Of a stretch of DNA of 64,000 nt, positions 36,550-49,941 are shown in pieces. Numbering within the stretch: position 1 is the first letter of the stretch; each line of letters begins with the position of its first letter. The position numbers and the translations under genes are program-made. The stretch covers positions 62,001 to 126,000 of the forward strand of contig NW_026893690.1 in the NCBI RefSeq assembly GCF_032452875.1, written 5' to 3'. The DNA is from Bos javanicus. Lineage: Eukaryota > Chordata > Mammalia > Artiodactyla > Bovidae. Under the pieces are notes generated by a model. The model was not told the origin of the DNA and made no database searches. It worked only from the letters and a program-made list of their open reading frames with translations.

Positions 36550-37449
36550 CATGATCAGTGCATGCTCAGTCACGATATCAGTGCATGACCAGCCACGTGA
36601 TCCCTGTCGGCACAGTCACGTGATCATCGCCTCTCAGTCACGTGATCACCGTAGGATAAACACGTGATGACAGAACGACCAGCCACGTGATCACTGCATG
36701 CGCAGTCAGGTGGTCACTTCCTGATCAGCCACGTGATCAGTTCGTGCACAGTCCCATGATCAGCGCCTGTCAGTCACTGATCACGGCCTGATAAACCCGT
36801 GATCGGTGCCCGATCAACCACATCATCAGTGCATGCGCAGTCACGTGATCAGTGCATGATAGCCACGTGATCAGTGCGTGCACAGTCCCCTGATCAGCGC
36901 CTGTCAGTCACTGATCACGGCCTGATAAACACGTGATCAGTGCCGGATCAACCACATCATCAGTGCCTGCCCACTCAAGTGGTCAGTTCCTGATCAGTCA
37001 CGTGATCAGTGCGAGCACAGTCCCATGATCAGCGCCTGTCAGTCACTGATCATTGCCTGATAAACACGTGATCAGGGCATGATGAGCCATGTGATCAGTG
37101 CCTGAAAAGCCACGTCATCAGTGCATGGTCAGTCACGTGATCAGTGGGTGATAGCCACGTGATCGGTGCATGTTCAGTCACGTTATCTGTACTTGATCAG
37201 CCACGTGTTCAGTGCCTGCAGATTCACGTGATCAGGGCCTGCTGAGCTGCGTGATTCCTCCCGGCTCATCTGCTTGACAATTGCCAGCTGAGCTGCGTGA
37301 TTCCTGCCTGGTGACCTGCTTGATTATTGCCAGTTGACCAGCATGATTCGTCACTGCTGAGCTCCATGCTTATTGCCTGCTGATTTCGTGCTTCGTGTCT
37401 GCTCAGCTCTTTGAGTATTGCCTCCTGAACTCCGTGTTCGGGCGCCACC

Positions 37450-38051
37450 TGCCGGGGACCAGCCCCAGCTGATCCAGGTTATTCGAAGGAGAGATGGCCT
37501 AGGCGACTATTTATATCCTATTGAGAGATGTCAAGAACAATAGTATGAGGAGAGCTCAGTAGGAAAATTCGGTGGAGAAAAGAGACTGAGTAGCTTGGTT
37601 TACTCGGGAGACCAATCAAACTTCAAGGCAAGAAGTTTGCACCACTTACTTAGGCCGCAGGCGCCCTCTCAAATAGCGGAAGATGCCTCACCCTAGACAC
37701 CTTCTCGAGTGGGTCTTAGCAGTCCAGACATAATTAGTAAGCGTGGTGGGTTCCTCGCTCCAGATGGAGACTCAGCTGGAAGTTAAAGGGAAGAATGACA
37801 AGGAACTTTATAAATTGGAGCTGTAAGTTAACACTTTGACAGAGAGAGCGAGATGGTGGTGAGGGACAGCCCCCAGTGAAATCAGAGGTGAGAGCACAAA
37901 GCAATAGAGTAGGCAGACTCTGCTTTTTTTTGGGCGGGGATGCTGGAGAGTATCCGGGTGGACTCCTGAGGCTCGATCCCGCATTTGCTTATGCGGAGCC
38001 TCCTTCCTCATGACCTTTTTCCAGAGTGGAATGCCTCCCCGGCTCCCGGCA
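37450..38051 (-). mobile_element. ERV LTR copy M22, class e
   Basis: A 602-bp LTR with class e marks: TTATATCCTATTGAG beside the TATA, GAACAATAG and GCTGGAGAGTATCC. PBS 37430-37447 has two mismatches; the leader is 36550-37429 (880 bp). Confidence 0.87.
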
Positions 38052-38844
38052 CATGATCAGTGCATGTCAGACACGATATCAGTGCATGATCAGCCTCGTG
38101 ATCACTGACGGCACAGTCACATGATCAGCGCCTCTCAGTCACGTGATCACCGTATGATAAACACGTGATCAGTGAAGGACCAGCCAGGTGATCACTGCAT
38201 GGGCGGTCAGGTGGTCAGTTCCAGATAAGCCACCTGATCAGTGCGTGCACAGTCCCATGATCAGCGCCTGTCAGTCACTGATCACTGCCTGATAAACTCG
38301 TGATCAGTGCCCGATCAGCCACGTCATCAGTGCATGCGCAGTCACGTGATCAGTGCATGATAGCCACGTGATCAGTGCGTGCACAGTCCCATGATCAGCG
38401 CCTGTCAGTCACTGATCATTGACTGAGAAACACGTGATCAGTGCATGATGAGCCTTGTGATCAGTGCCTGATCAGCCACGACATCAGTGCATGCGCAGTC
38501 ACGCGATCAGTGCATGATAGACACGTTATCAGTGCATGCTCAGTCACGTGATCTGTACTTGATCAGCCACGTGATCAGTGCCTGCAGAGTCACGTGATCA
38601 GGGCCTGCTGAGCTGCGTGATTTCTGCCGGCTCATCTGCATGACAAGTGCCAGCTGAGCTGCGTGATTCCTGTCGGCTCATCTGCTTGACAACTGCCAGC
38701 TGAGCTGCGTGATTCCTGCCTGGTCACCTGCTTGATTATTGGCAGTTGAGCAGCATGATTCGTCACTGCTGAGCTCCATTGCGTGGTTCGTATCTGTTCA
38801 GCTCTTTGAGTATTGCCTCCTGAGGTCCCTGTTCGGGTGCCACC

Positions 38845-39445
38845 TGCCGGGGACCAGCCCCAGCTGATCCAGGGTATTCCAAGGAGAGATGGCCTAGGTG
38901 ACTATTTATATGCTAATTAGAGATGTCAAGAATAATAGTATGAGGAAAGTTCAGTAGGAAAATTCGGTGGAGAAAAAGACTGAGTAGCTTGGTTTACTCG
39001 GGAGACCAATCAAACTTCAAGACAAGAAGTTTGCACCACTTACGTAGGCTGCAGGCGCCCTCTTGAATACCGGAAGGTGCCTCACCCTAGACACCTTCTC
39101 GAGTGGGTCTTAGCAGCCCATGCATAATTAGTAAGCGTGGTGTGTTCCTCGCTCCAGATGGAGACTCAGCTGGAAGTTAAAGGGAAGAATGACAAGGAAC
39201 TTTATGAATTGGAGCTGTAAGTTAACACTTTGACAGAGAGAGCGAGATGGTGGTGGTGGACATCCCCCATTGAAATCATAGGTGAGAGCACAAAGCAATA
39301 CAGTAGGCAGACTCTGGTTTTTATGGGAGGGAGATGCTCGAGAATATTCAGGTGGACTCCTGAGGCTCGATCCCGCATTTGCGTATGCCGAGCCACCTTC
39401 CTCATGACCTTTGTCCAGATTGGAATGCCTCCCTGCCTCCCGGCA
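38845..39445 (-). mobile_element. ERV LTR copy M23, class a
   Basis: A 601-bp LTR. PBS 38825-38842 has one mismatch (GGGTGCCA). The leader is 38052-38824 (773 bp) and carries the 17-bp class a deletion near 38780, where CTCCAT joins directly to TGCGTGG. Confidence 0.87.
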
Positions 39446-40030
39446 CATGATCAGTGCATGCTCAGTCACGATATCAGTGTATGACCTGCCCGTTATCCCT
39501 GTCGGCACCGTCACGTGATCATCGCCTCTCAGTCACGTGATCACCGTATGATTAAAACGTGATGAGTGAACGACCAGCCACGTGATCACTGCATGCCCAC
39601 TCAGGTGGTCAGTTCCTGATCAGCCACGTGATCAGTGCGTGCACAGTCCCATGATCAGCGTCTGTCAGGCACTGATCATTGCCTGATAAACACGTTATCA
39701 GGGCATGATGAGCCATGTGATCAGTGCCTGAAAAGCCACGTCATCAGTGCATGTTCAGTCACGTTATCTGTACTTGATCAGCCACGTGTTCAGTGCCTGC
39801 AGAGTCACGTTATCAGGGCCTGCTGAGCTGCGTGATTCCTGCCGGATCATCTGCTTGACAATTGCCAGCTGAGCTGCGTGATTCCTGCCTGGTCACCTGC
39901 TTGATTATTGCCAGTTGACCAGCATGATTCATCACTGCTGAGCTCCATGCTTATTGCCTGCTGATTTCGTGCTTCGTGTCTGCTCAGCTCTTTGAGTATT
40001 GCCTCCTGAGGTCCCTGTTCGGGCGCCACC

Positions 40031-40632
40031 TGCCGGGGACCGGCCCCAGCTGATCCAGGGTATTCGAAGGAGAGATGGCCTAGGCGACTATTTATATGCT
40101 AATGAGAGATGTCAAGAATAATAGTATGAGGAGAGCTCAGTAGGAAAATTCGGTGGAGAAAAGAGACTGAGTAGCTTGGTTTACTCGGGAGACCAATCAA
40201 ACTTCAAGACAAGAAGTTTGCACCACTTACGTAGGCCGTAGGTGCCCTCTCGAATAGCGGACGGTGCCTCACCCTAGACACCTTCTCGAGTGGGTCTTAG
40301 CAGCCCAGGCATAATTAGTAAGCGTGGTGGGTTCCACGCTCCAGATGGAGACTCAGCTGGAAGTTAAAGGGAAGAATGAAAAGGAACTTTATAAATTGGA
40401 GCTGTAAGTTAACACTTTGACAGAGAGAGCGAGATGGTGGTGGAGGACAGCCCCCAGTGAAATCAGAGGTGAGAGCACAAAGCAATAGAGTAGGCAGACT
40501 CTGGTTTTTTTTGGGGGGGGATACTCGAGCATATCCGGGTGGACTCCTGAGGCTCGATCCCGCATTTGCGTATGCCGAGCCTCCTTCCTCATGACCTTTG
40601 TCCAGAGTGGAATGCCTCCCCGGCTCCCAGCA
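40031..40632 (-). mobile_element. ERV LTR copy M24, class b
   Basis: A 602-bp LTR whose 5' end reads CTCCCAGCA. PBS 40011-40028 is exact; the leader is 39446-40010 (565 bp, one 46-bp unit below 611). Confidence 0.87.
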
Positions 40633-41443
40633 CATGATCAGTGCATGCTCAGTCAGGATATCATTGCATAATCAGCCTCGTGATCACTGACGGCACAGTC
40701 ACGTGATCAGCGCCTCTCAGTCACGTGATCACCGTATGATAAACACGTGCTCAGTGAGCGACCAGCCACGTGATCCCTGCATGCGCACTCAGGTGGTCAG
40801 TTCCAGATAAGCCACGTGATCAGAGGGTGCACAGTCCCATGATCAGCGCCTGTCAGTCACTGATCACTGCCTGATAAACAGGTGATCAGTGCCCGATCAG
40901 CCAGGTCATCAGTGCATGCGCAGTCACGTGATCAGTGCATGATAGCCAGGTGATCAATGCGTGCACAGTCCCATGATCAGCGCCTGTCAGTCACTGATCA
41001 TTGACTGAGAAACACGTGATCAGTGCATGATGAGCCATGTGATCAGTGCCTGATCAGCCACGTCATCAGTGCATGCGCAGTCTCGTGATCAGTGCATGAT
41101 AGCCACGTGATCAGTGCATGCTCAGTCACGTGATCTGTACTTGATCAGCCACGTGATCAGTGCCTGCAGAGTCAGGTGATCAGGGCCTGCTGAGCTGCCT
41201 GATTCCTGCCGGCTCATCTGCATGACAATTGGCAGCTGAGCTGCGTGATTCCTGCCGGCTCATCTGCTTGACAATTGCCAGCTGAGCTGCGTGATTCCTG
41301 CCTGGTCACCTGCTTGATTATTGCCACTTGAGCAGCATGATTCGTCACTGCTGAGCTCCATGCTTATTGCCTGCTGATTGCGTGGTTCGTGTCTGCCCAG
41401 CTCTTTGAGTATTGCCTCCTGAGGTCCCTGTTCGGGCGCCACC

Positions 41444-42045
41444 TGCCAGGGACCAGCCCCAGCTGATCCAGGGTATTCGAAGGAGAGATGGCCTAGGCGA
41501 CTATTTATATGCTAATCAGAGATGCCAATAATAATAGTATGAGGAGAGCTCAGTAGGAAAATTCGGTGGAGAAAAGAGACTGAGTACCTTGGTTTACTCG
41601 GGAGACCAATCAAACTTCAAGACAAGAAGTTTGCACCACTTACGTAGGCCGTAGGTGCCCTCTCGAATAGCGTAAGGTGCCTCACCCTAGACACCTTCTC
41701 GAGTGGGTCTTAGCAGCCCAGGCATAATTAGTAAGCGTGGTGGGTTCCTCCCTCCAGATGGAGACTCAGCTGGAAGTTAAAGGGAAGAATGACAAGGAAC
41801 TTTATGAATTGGAGCTGTAAGTTAACACTTTGACAGAGAGAGCGAGCTGGTGGTGGGCGACAGCCCCCAGTGAAATCAGAGGTGAGAGCACAGAGCAATA
41901 CAGTAGGCAGACTCTGGTTTTTTTGGGAGGGAGATGCTCGAGAATATCCGGGTGGACTCCTGAGGCTCGATCCCGCATTTGCGTTTGCCGAGCCTCCTTC
42001 CTCATGACCTTTGTCCAGATTGGAATGCCTCCCCGGCTCCCGGCA
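41444..42045 (-). mobile_element. ERV LTR copy M25, class c
   Basis: A 602-bp LTR, with M19, M30 and M35 the same class. PBS 41424-41441 is exact; the leader is 40633-41423 (791 bp). Confidence 0.87.
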
Positions 42046-42945
42046 CATGATCAGTGCATGCTGAGTCACGATATCAGTGCATGACCAGCCACGTGATCCC
42101 TGTCGGCACAGTCACGTGATCATCGCCTCTCAGTCACGTGATCACCGTAGGATAAACACGTGATGACAGAACGACCAGCCACGTGATCACTGCATGCGCA
42201 GTCAGGTGGTCAGTTCCTGATCAGCCACGTGATCAGTTCGTGCACAGTCCCATGATCAGCGCCTGTCAGTCACTGATCACGGCCTGATAAACACGTGATC
42301 GGTGCCCGATCAACCACATCATCAGTGGATGCGCAGTCAAGTGATCAGTGCATGATAGCCACGTGATCAGTTCGTGCACAGTCCCCTGATCAGCGCCTGT
42401 CAGTCACTGATCACGGCCTGATAAACACGTGATCAGTGCCGGATCAACCACATCATCAGTGCCTGCCCACTCAAGTGGTCAGTTCCTGATCAGTCACGTG
42501 ATCAGTGCGAGCACAGTCCCATGATCAGCGCCTGTCAGTCACTGATCATTGCCTGATAAACACGTGATCAGGGCATGATGAGCCATGTGATCAGTGCCTG
42601 AAAAGCCACGTCATCAGTGCATGGTCAGTCACGTGATCAGTGGGTGATAGCCACGTGATCGGTGCATGTTCAGTCACGTTATCTGTACTTGATCAGCCAC
42701 GTGTTCAGTGCCTGCAGATTCACGTGATCAGGGCCTGCTGAGCTGCGTGATTCCTGCCGGCTCATCTGCTTGACAATTGCCAGCTGAGCTGCGTGATTCC
42801 TGCCTGGTGACCTGCTTGATTATTGCCAGTTGACCAGCATGATTCGTCACTGCTGAGCTCCATGCTTATTGCCTGCTGATTTCGTGCTTCGTGTCTGCTC
42901 AGCTCTTTGAGTATTGCCTCCTGAACTCCGTGTTCGGGCGCCACC

Positions 42946-43547
42946 TGCCGGGGACCAGCCCCAGCTGATCCAGGTTATTCGAAGGAGAGATGGCCTAGGC
43001 GACTATTTATATGCTAATGAGAGATGTCAAGAATAATAGTATGAGGAGAGCTCAGTAGGAAAATTCGGTGGAGAAAAGAGACTGAGTAGCTTGGTTTACT
43101 CGGGAGACCAATCAAACTTCAAGGCAAGAAGTTTGCACCACTTACTTAGGCCGCAGGCGCCCACTCAAATAGAGGAAGATGCCTCACCCTAGACACCTTC
43201 TCGAGTGCGTCTTAGCAGCCCAGGCATAATTAGTAAGCGTGGTGGGTTCCTCCCTCCAGATGGAGACTCAGCTGGAAGTTAAAGGGAAGAATGACAAGGA
43301 ACTTTATGAATTGGAGCTGTAAGTTAACACTTTGACAGAGAGAGCGAGCTGGTGGTGGGCGACAGCCCCCAAAGAAATCAGAGGTGAGAGCACAGAGCAA
43401 TACAGTAGGCAGACTCTGGTTTTTTTGGGAGGGAGATGCTCGAGAATATCCGGGTGGACTCCTGAGGCTCGATCCCGCATTTGCGTTTGCCGAGCCTCCT
43501 TCCTCATGGCCTTTGTCCAGATTGGAATGCCTCCCCGGCTCCCGGCA
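42946..43547 (-). mobile_element. ERV LTR copy M26, class d
   Basis: A 602-bp LTR. It has private changes shared with M31 (CCCACTCAAATAGAGG and CTCATGGCC). PBS 42926-42943 has two mismatches; the leader is 42046-42925 (880 bp). Confidence 0.87.
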
Positions 43548-44447
43548 CATGATCAGTGCATGCTCAGTCACGATATCAGTGCATGACCAGCCACGTGATC
43601 CCTGTCGGCACAGTCACGTGATCATCGCCTCTCAGTCACGTGATCACCGTAGGATAAACACGTGATGACAGAACGACCAGCCACGTGATCACTGCATGCG
43701 CAGTCAGGTGGTCACTTCCTGATCAGCCACGTGATCAGTTCGTGCACAGTCCCATGATCAGCGCCTGTCAGTCACTGATCACGGCCTGATAAACCCGTGA
43801 TCGGTGCCCGATCAACCACATCATCAGTGCATGTGCAGTCACGTGATCAGTGCATGATAGCCACGTGATCAGTGCGTGCACAGTCCCCTGATCAGCGCCT
43901 GTCAGTCACTGATCACGGCCTGATAAACACGTGATCAGTGCCGGATCAACCACATCATCAGTGCCTGCCCACTCAAGTGGTCAGTTCCTGATCAGTCACG
44001 TGATCAGTGCGAGCACAGTCCCATGATCAGCGCCTGTCAGTCACTGATCATTGCCTGATAAACACGTGATCAGGGCATGATGAGCCATGTGATCAGTGCC
44101 TGAAAAGCCACGTCATCAGTGCATGGTCAGTCACGTGATCAGTGGGTGATAGCCACGTGATCGGTGCATGTTCAGTCACGTTATCTGTACTTGATCAGCC
44201 ACGTGTTCAGTGCCTGCAGATTCACGTGATCAGGGCCTGCTGAGCTGCGTGATTCCTGCCGGATCATCTGCTTGACAATTGCCAGCTGAGCTGCGTGATT
44301 CCTGCCTGGTGACCTGCTTGATTATTGCCAGTTGACCAGCATGATTCGTCACTGCTGAGCTCCATGCTTATTGCCTGCTGATTTCGTGCTTCGTGTCTGC
44401 TCAGCTCTTTGAGTATTGCCTCCTGAACTCCGTGTTCGGGCGCCACC

Positions 44448-45049
44448 TGCCGGGGACCAGCCCCAGCTGATCCAGGTTATTCGAAGGAGAGATGGCCTAG
44501 GCGACTATTTATATCCTATTGAGAGATGTCAAGAACAATAGTATGAGGAGAGCTCAGTAGGAAAATTCGGTGGAGAAAAGAGACTGAGTAGCTTGGTTTA
44601 CTCGGGAGACCAATCAAACTTCAAGGCAAGAAGTTTGCACCACTTACTTAGGCCGCAGGCGCCCTCTCAAATAGCGGAAGATGCCTCACCCTAGACACCT
44701 TCTCGAGTGGGTCTTAGCAGTCCAGACATAATTAGTAAGCGTGGTGGGTTCCTCGCTCCAGATGGAGACTCAGCTGGAAGTTAAAGGGAAGAATGACAAG
44801 GAACTTTATAAATTGGAGCTGTAAGTTAACACTTTGACAGAGAGAGCGAGATGGTGGTGAGGGACAGCCCCCAGTGAAATCAGAGGTGAGAGCACAAAGC
44901 AATAGAGTAGGCAGACTCTGCTTTTTTTTGGGCGGGGATGCTGGAGAGTATCCGGGTGGACTCCTGAGGCTCGATCCCGCATTTGCTTATGCGGAGCCTC
45001 CTTCCTCATGACCTTTTTCCAGAGTGGAATGCCTCCCCGGCTCCCGGCA
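44448..45049 (-). mobile_element. ERV LTR copy M27, class e
   Basis: A 602-bp LTR. PBS 44428-44445 has two mismatches; the leader is 43548-44427 (880 bp). Confidence 0.87.
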
Positions 45050-45842
45050 CATGATCAGTGCATGTCAGACACGATATCAGTGCATGATCAGCCTCGTGAT
45101 CACTGACGGCACAGTCACATGATCAGCGCCTCTCAGTCACGTGATCACCGTATGATAAACACGTGATCAGTGAAGGACCAGCCAGGTGATCACTGCATGG
45201 GCGGTCAGGTGGTCAGTTCCAGATAAGCCACCTGATCAGTGCGTGCACAGTCCCATGATCAGCGCCTGTCAGTCACTGATCACTGCCTGATAAACTCGTG
45301 ATCAGTGCCCGATCAGCCACGTCATCAGTGCATGCGCAGTCACGTGATCAGTGCATGATAGCCACGTGATCAGTGCGTGCACAGTCCCATGATCAGCGCC
45401 TGTCAGTCACTGATCATTGCCTGAGAAACACGTGATCAGTGCATGATGAGCCTTGTGATCAGTGCCTGATCAGCCACGACATCAGTGCATGCGCAGTCAC
45501 GCGATCAGTGCATGATAGACACGTTATCAGTGCATGCTCAGTCACGTGATCTGTACTTGATCAGCCACGTGATCAGTGCCTGCAGAGTCACGTGATCAGG
45601 GCCTGCTGAGCTGCGTGATTTCTGCCGGCTCATCTGCATGACAAGTGCCAGCTGAGCTGCGTGATTCCTGTCGGCTCATCTGCTTGACAACTGCCAGCTG
45701 AGCTGCGTGATTCCTGCCTGGTCACCTGCTTGATTATTGCCAGTTGAGCAGCATGATTCGTCACTGCTGAGCTCCATTGCGTGGTTCGTATCTGTTCAGC
45801 TCTTTGAGTATTGCCTCCTGAGGTCCCTGTTCGGGTGCCACC

Positions 45843-46443
45843 TGCCGGGGACCAGCCCCAGCTGATCCAGGGTATTCCAAGGAGAGATGGCCTAGGTGAC
45901 TATTTATATGCTAATTAGAGATGTCAAGAATAATAGTATGAGGAAAGTTCAGTAGGAAAATTCGGTGGAGAAAAAGACTGAGTAGCTTGGTTTACTCGGG
46001 AGACCAATCAAACTTCAAGACAAGAAGTTTGCACCACTTACGTAGGCTGCAGGCGCCCTCTTGAATACCGGAAGGTGCCTCACCCTAGACACCTTCTCGA
46101 GTGGGTCTTAGCAGCCCATGCATAATTAGTAAGCGTGGTGTGTTCCTCGCTCCAGATGGAGACTCAGCTGGAAGTTAAAGGGAAGAATGACAAGGAACTT
46201 TATGAATTGGAGCTGTAAGTTAACACTTTGACAGAGAGAGCGAGATGGTGGTGGTGGACATCCCCCATTGAAATCATAGGTGAGAGCACAAAGCAATACA
46301 GTAGGCAGACTCTGGTTTTTATGGGAGGGAGATGCTCGAGAATATTCAGGTGGACTCCTGAGGCTCGATCCCGCATTTGCGTATGCCGAGCCACCTTCCT
46401 CATGACCTTTGTCCAGATTGGAATGCCTCCCTGCCTCCCGGCA
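45843..46443 (-). mobile_element. ERV LTR copy M28, class a
   Basis: A 601-bp LTR, matching M23 at a 6998-bp distance. PBS 45823-45840 has one mismatch; the leader is 45050-45822 (773 bp). Confidence 0.87.
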
Positions 46444-47028
46444 CATGATCAGTGCATGCTCAGTCACGATATCAGTGTATGACCTGCCCGTTATCCCTGT
46501 CGGCACCGTCACGTGATCATCGCCTCTCAGTCACGTGATCACCGTATGATTAAAACGTGATGAGTGAACGACCAGCCACGTGATCACTGCATGCCCACTC
46601 AGGTGGTCAGTTCCTGATCAGCCACGTGATCAGTGCGTGCACAGTCCCATGATCAGCGTCTGTCAGGCACTGATCATTGCCTGATAAACACGTTATCAGG
46701 GCATGATGAGCCATGTGATCAGTGCCTGAAAAGCCACGTCATCAGTGCATGTTCAGTCACGTTATCTGTACTTGATCAGCCACGTGTTCAGTGCCTGCAG
46801 AGTCACGTTATCAGGGCCTGCTGAGCTGCGTGATTCCTGCCGGATCATCTGCTTGACAATTGCCAGCTGAGCTGCGTGATTCCTGCCTGGTCACCTGCTT
46901 GATTATTGCCAGTTGACCAGCATGATTCATCACTGCTGAGCTCCATGCTTATTGCCTGCTGATTTCGTGCTTCGTGTCTGCTCAGCTCTTTGAGTATTGC
47001 CTCCTGAGGTCCCTGTTCGGGCGCCACC

Positions 47029-47628
47029 TGACGGGGACCGGCCCCAGCTGATCCAGGGTATTCGAAGGAGAGATGGCCTAGGCGACTATTTATATGCTAA
47101 TGAGAGATGTCAAGAATAATAGTATGAGGAGAGCTCAGTAGGAAAATTCGGTGGAGAAAAGAGACTGAGTAGCTTGGTTTACTCGGGAGACCAATCAAAC
47201 TTCAAGACAAGAAGTTTGCACCACTTACGTAGGCCGTAGGTGCCCTCTCGAATAGCGGACGGTGCCTCACCCTAGACACCTTCTCGAGTGGGTCTTAGCA
47301 GCCCAGGCATAATTAGTAAGCGTGGTGGGTTCCACGCTCCAGATGGAGACTCAGCTGGAAGTTAAAGGGAAGAATGAAAAGGAACTTTATAAATTGGAGC
47401 TGTAAGTTAACACTTTGACAGAGAGAGCGAGATGGTGGTGGAGGACAGCCCCCAGTGAAATCAGAGGTGAGAGCACAAAGCAATAGAGTAGGCAGACTCT
47501 GGTTTTTTTGGGGGGGATACTCGAGCATATCCGGGTGGACTCCTGAGGCTCGATCCCGCATTTGCGTATGCCGAGCCTCCTTCCTCATGACCTTTGTCCA
47601 GAGTGGAATGCCTCCCCGGCTCCCAGCA
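47029..47628 (-). mobile_element. ERV LTR copy M29, class b
   Basis: A 600-bp LTR with a TGACGGGG terminus shared with M34 but not with M24 or M39. The T/G tract is shorter than in M24. PBS 47009-47026 is exact; the leader is 46444-47008 (565 bp). Confidence 0.87.
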
Positions 47629-48439
47629 CATGATCAGTGCATGCTCAGTCAGGATATCATTGCATAATCAGCCTCGTGATCACTGACGGCACAGTCACGT
47701 GATCAGCGCCTCTCAGTCACGTGATCACCGTATGATAAACACGTGCTCAGTGAGCGACCAGCCACGTGATCCCTGCATGCGCACTCAGGTGGTCAGTTCC
47801 AGATAAGCCACGTGATCAGAGGGTGCACAGTCCCATGATCAGCGCCTGTCAGTCACTGATCACTGCCTGATAAACAGGTGATCAGTGCCCGATCAGCCAG
47901 GTCATCAGTGCATGCGCAGTCACGTGATCAGTGCATGATAGCCAGGTGATCAATGCGTGCACAGTCCCATGATCAGCGCCTGTCAGTCACTGATCATTGA
48001 CTGAGAAACACGTGATCAGTGCATGATGAGCCATGTGATCAGTGCCTGATCAGCCACGTCATCAGTGCATGCGCAGTCTCGTGATCAGTGCATGATAGCC
48101 ACGTGATCAGTGCATGCTCAGTCACGTGATCTGTACTTGATCAGCCACGTGATCAGTGCCTGCAGAGTCAGGTGATCAGGGCCTGCTGAGCTGCCTGATT
48201 CCTGCCGGCTCATCTGCATGACAATTGGCAGCTGAGCTGCGTGATTCCTGCCGGCTCATCTGCTTGACAATTGCCAGCTGAGCTGCGTGATTCCTGCCTG
48301 GTCACCTGCTTGATTATTGCCACTTGAGCAGCATGATTCGTCACTGCTGAGCTCCATGCTTATTGCCTGCTGATTGCGTGGTTCGTGTCTGCCCAGCTCT
48401 TTGAGTATTGCCTCCTGAGGTCCCTGTTCGGGCGCCACC

Positions 48440-49041
48440 TGCCAGGGACCAGCCCCAGCTGATCCAGGGTATTCGAAGGAGAGATGGCCTAGGCGACTAT
48501 TTATATGCTAATCAGAGATGCCAATAATAATAGTATGAGGAGAGCTCAGTAGGAAAATTCGGTGGAGAAAAGAGACTGAGTACCTTGGTTTACTCGGGAG
48601 ACCAATCAAACTTCAAGACAAGAAGTTTGCACCACTTACGTAGGCCGTAGGTGCCCTCTCGAATAGCGTAAGGTGCCTCACCCTAGACACCTTCTCGAGT
48701 GGGTCTTAGCAGCCCAGGCATAATTAGTAAGCGTGGTGGGTTCCTCCCTCCAGATGGAGACTCAGCTGGAAGTTAAAGGGAAGAATGACAAGGAACTTTA
48801 TGAATTGGAGCTGTAAGTTAACACTTTGACAGAGAGAGCGAGCTGGTGGTGGGCGACAGCCCCCAGTGAAATCAGAGGTGAGAGCACAGAGCAATACAGT
48901 AGGCAGACTCTGGTTTTTTTGGGAGGGAGATGCTCGAGAATATCCGGGTGGACTCCTGAGGCTCGATCCCGCATTTGCGTTTGCCGAGCCTCCTTCCTCA
49001 TGACCTTTGTCCAGATTGGAATGCCTCCCCGGCTCCCGGCA
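48440..49041 (-). mobile_element. ERV LTR copy M30, class c
   Basis: A 602-bp LTR. PBS 48420-48437 is exact; the leader is 47629-48419 (791 bp). Confidence 0.87.
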
Positions 49042-49941
49042 CATGATCAGTGCATGCTGAGTCACGATATCAGTGCATGACCAGCCACGTGATCCCTGTC
49101 GGCACAGTCACGTGATCATCGCCTCTCAGTCACGTGATCACCGTAGGATAAACACGTGATGACAGAACGACCAGCCACGTGATCACTGCATGCGCAGTCA
49201 GGTGGTCAGTTCCTGATCAGCCACGTGATCAGTTCGTGCACAGTCCCATGATCAGCGCCTGTCAGTCACTGATCACGGCCTGATAAACACGTGATCGGTG
49301 CCCGATCAACCACATCATCAGTGGATGCGCAGTCACGTGATCAGTGCATGATAGCCACGTGATCAGTTCGTGCACAGTCCCCTGATCAGCGCCTGTCAGT
49401 CACTGATCACGGCCTGATAAACACGTGATCAGTGCCGGATCAACCACATCATCAGTGCCTGCCCACTCAAGTGGTCAGTTCCTGATCAGTCACGTGATCA
49501 GTGCGAGCACAGTCCCATGATCAGCGCCTGTCAGTCACTGATCATTGCCTGATAAACACGTGATCAGGGCATGATGAGCCATGTGATCAGTGCCTGAAAA
49601 GCCACGTCATCAGTGCATGGTCAGTCACGTGATCAGTGGGTGATAGCCACGTGATCGGTGCATGTTCAGTCACGTTATCTGTACTTGATCAGCCACGTGT
49701 TCAGTGCCTGCAGATTCACGTGATCAGGGCCTGCTGAGCTGCGTGATTCCTGCCGGCTCATCTGCTTGACAATTGCCAGCTGAGCTGCGTGATTCCTGCC
49801 TGGTGACCTGCTTGATTATTGCCAGTTGACCAGCATGATTCGTCACTGCTGAGCTCCATGCTTATTGCCTGCTGATTTCGTGCTTCGTGTCTGCTCAGCT
49901 CTTTGAGTATTGCCTCCTGAGGTCCCTGTTCAGGCGCCACC

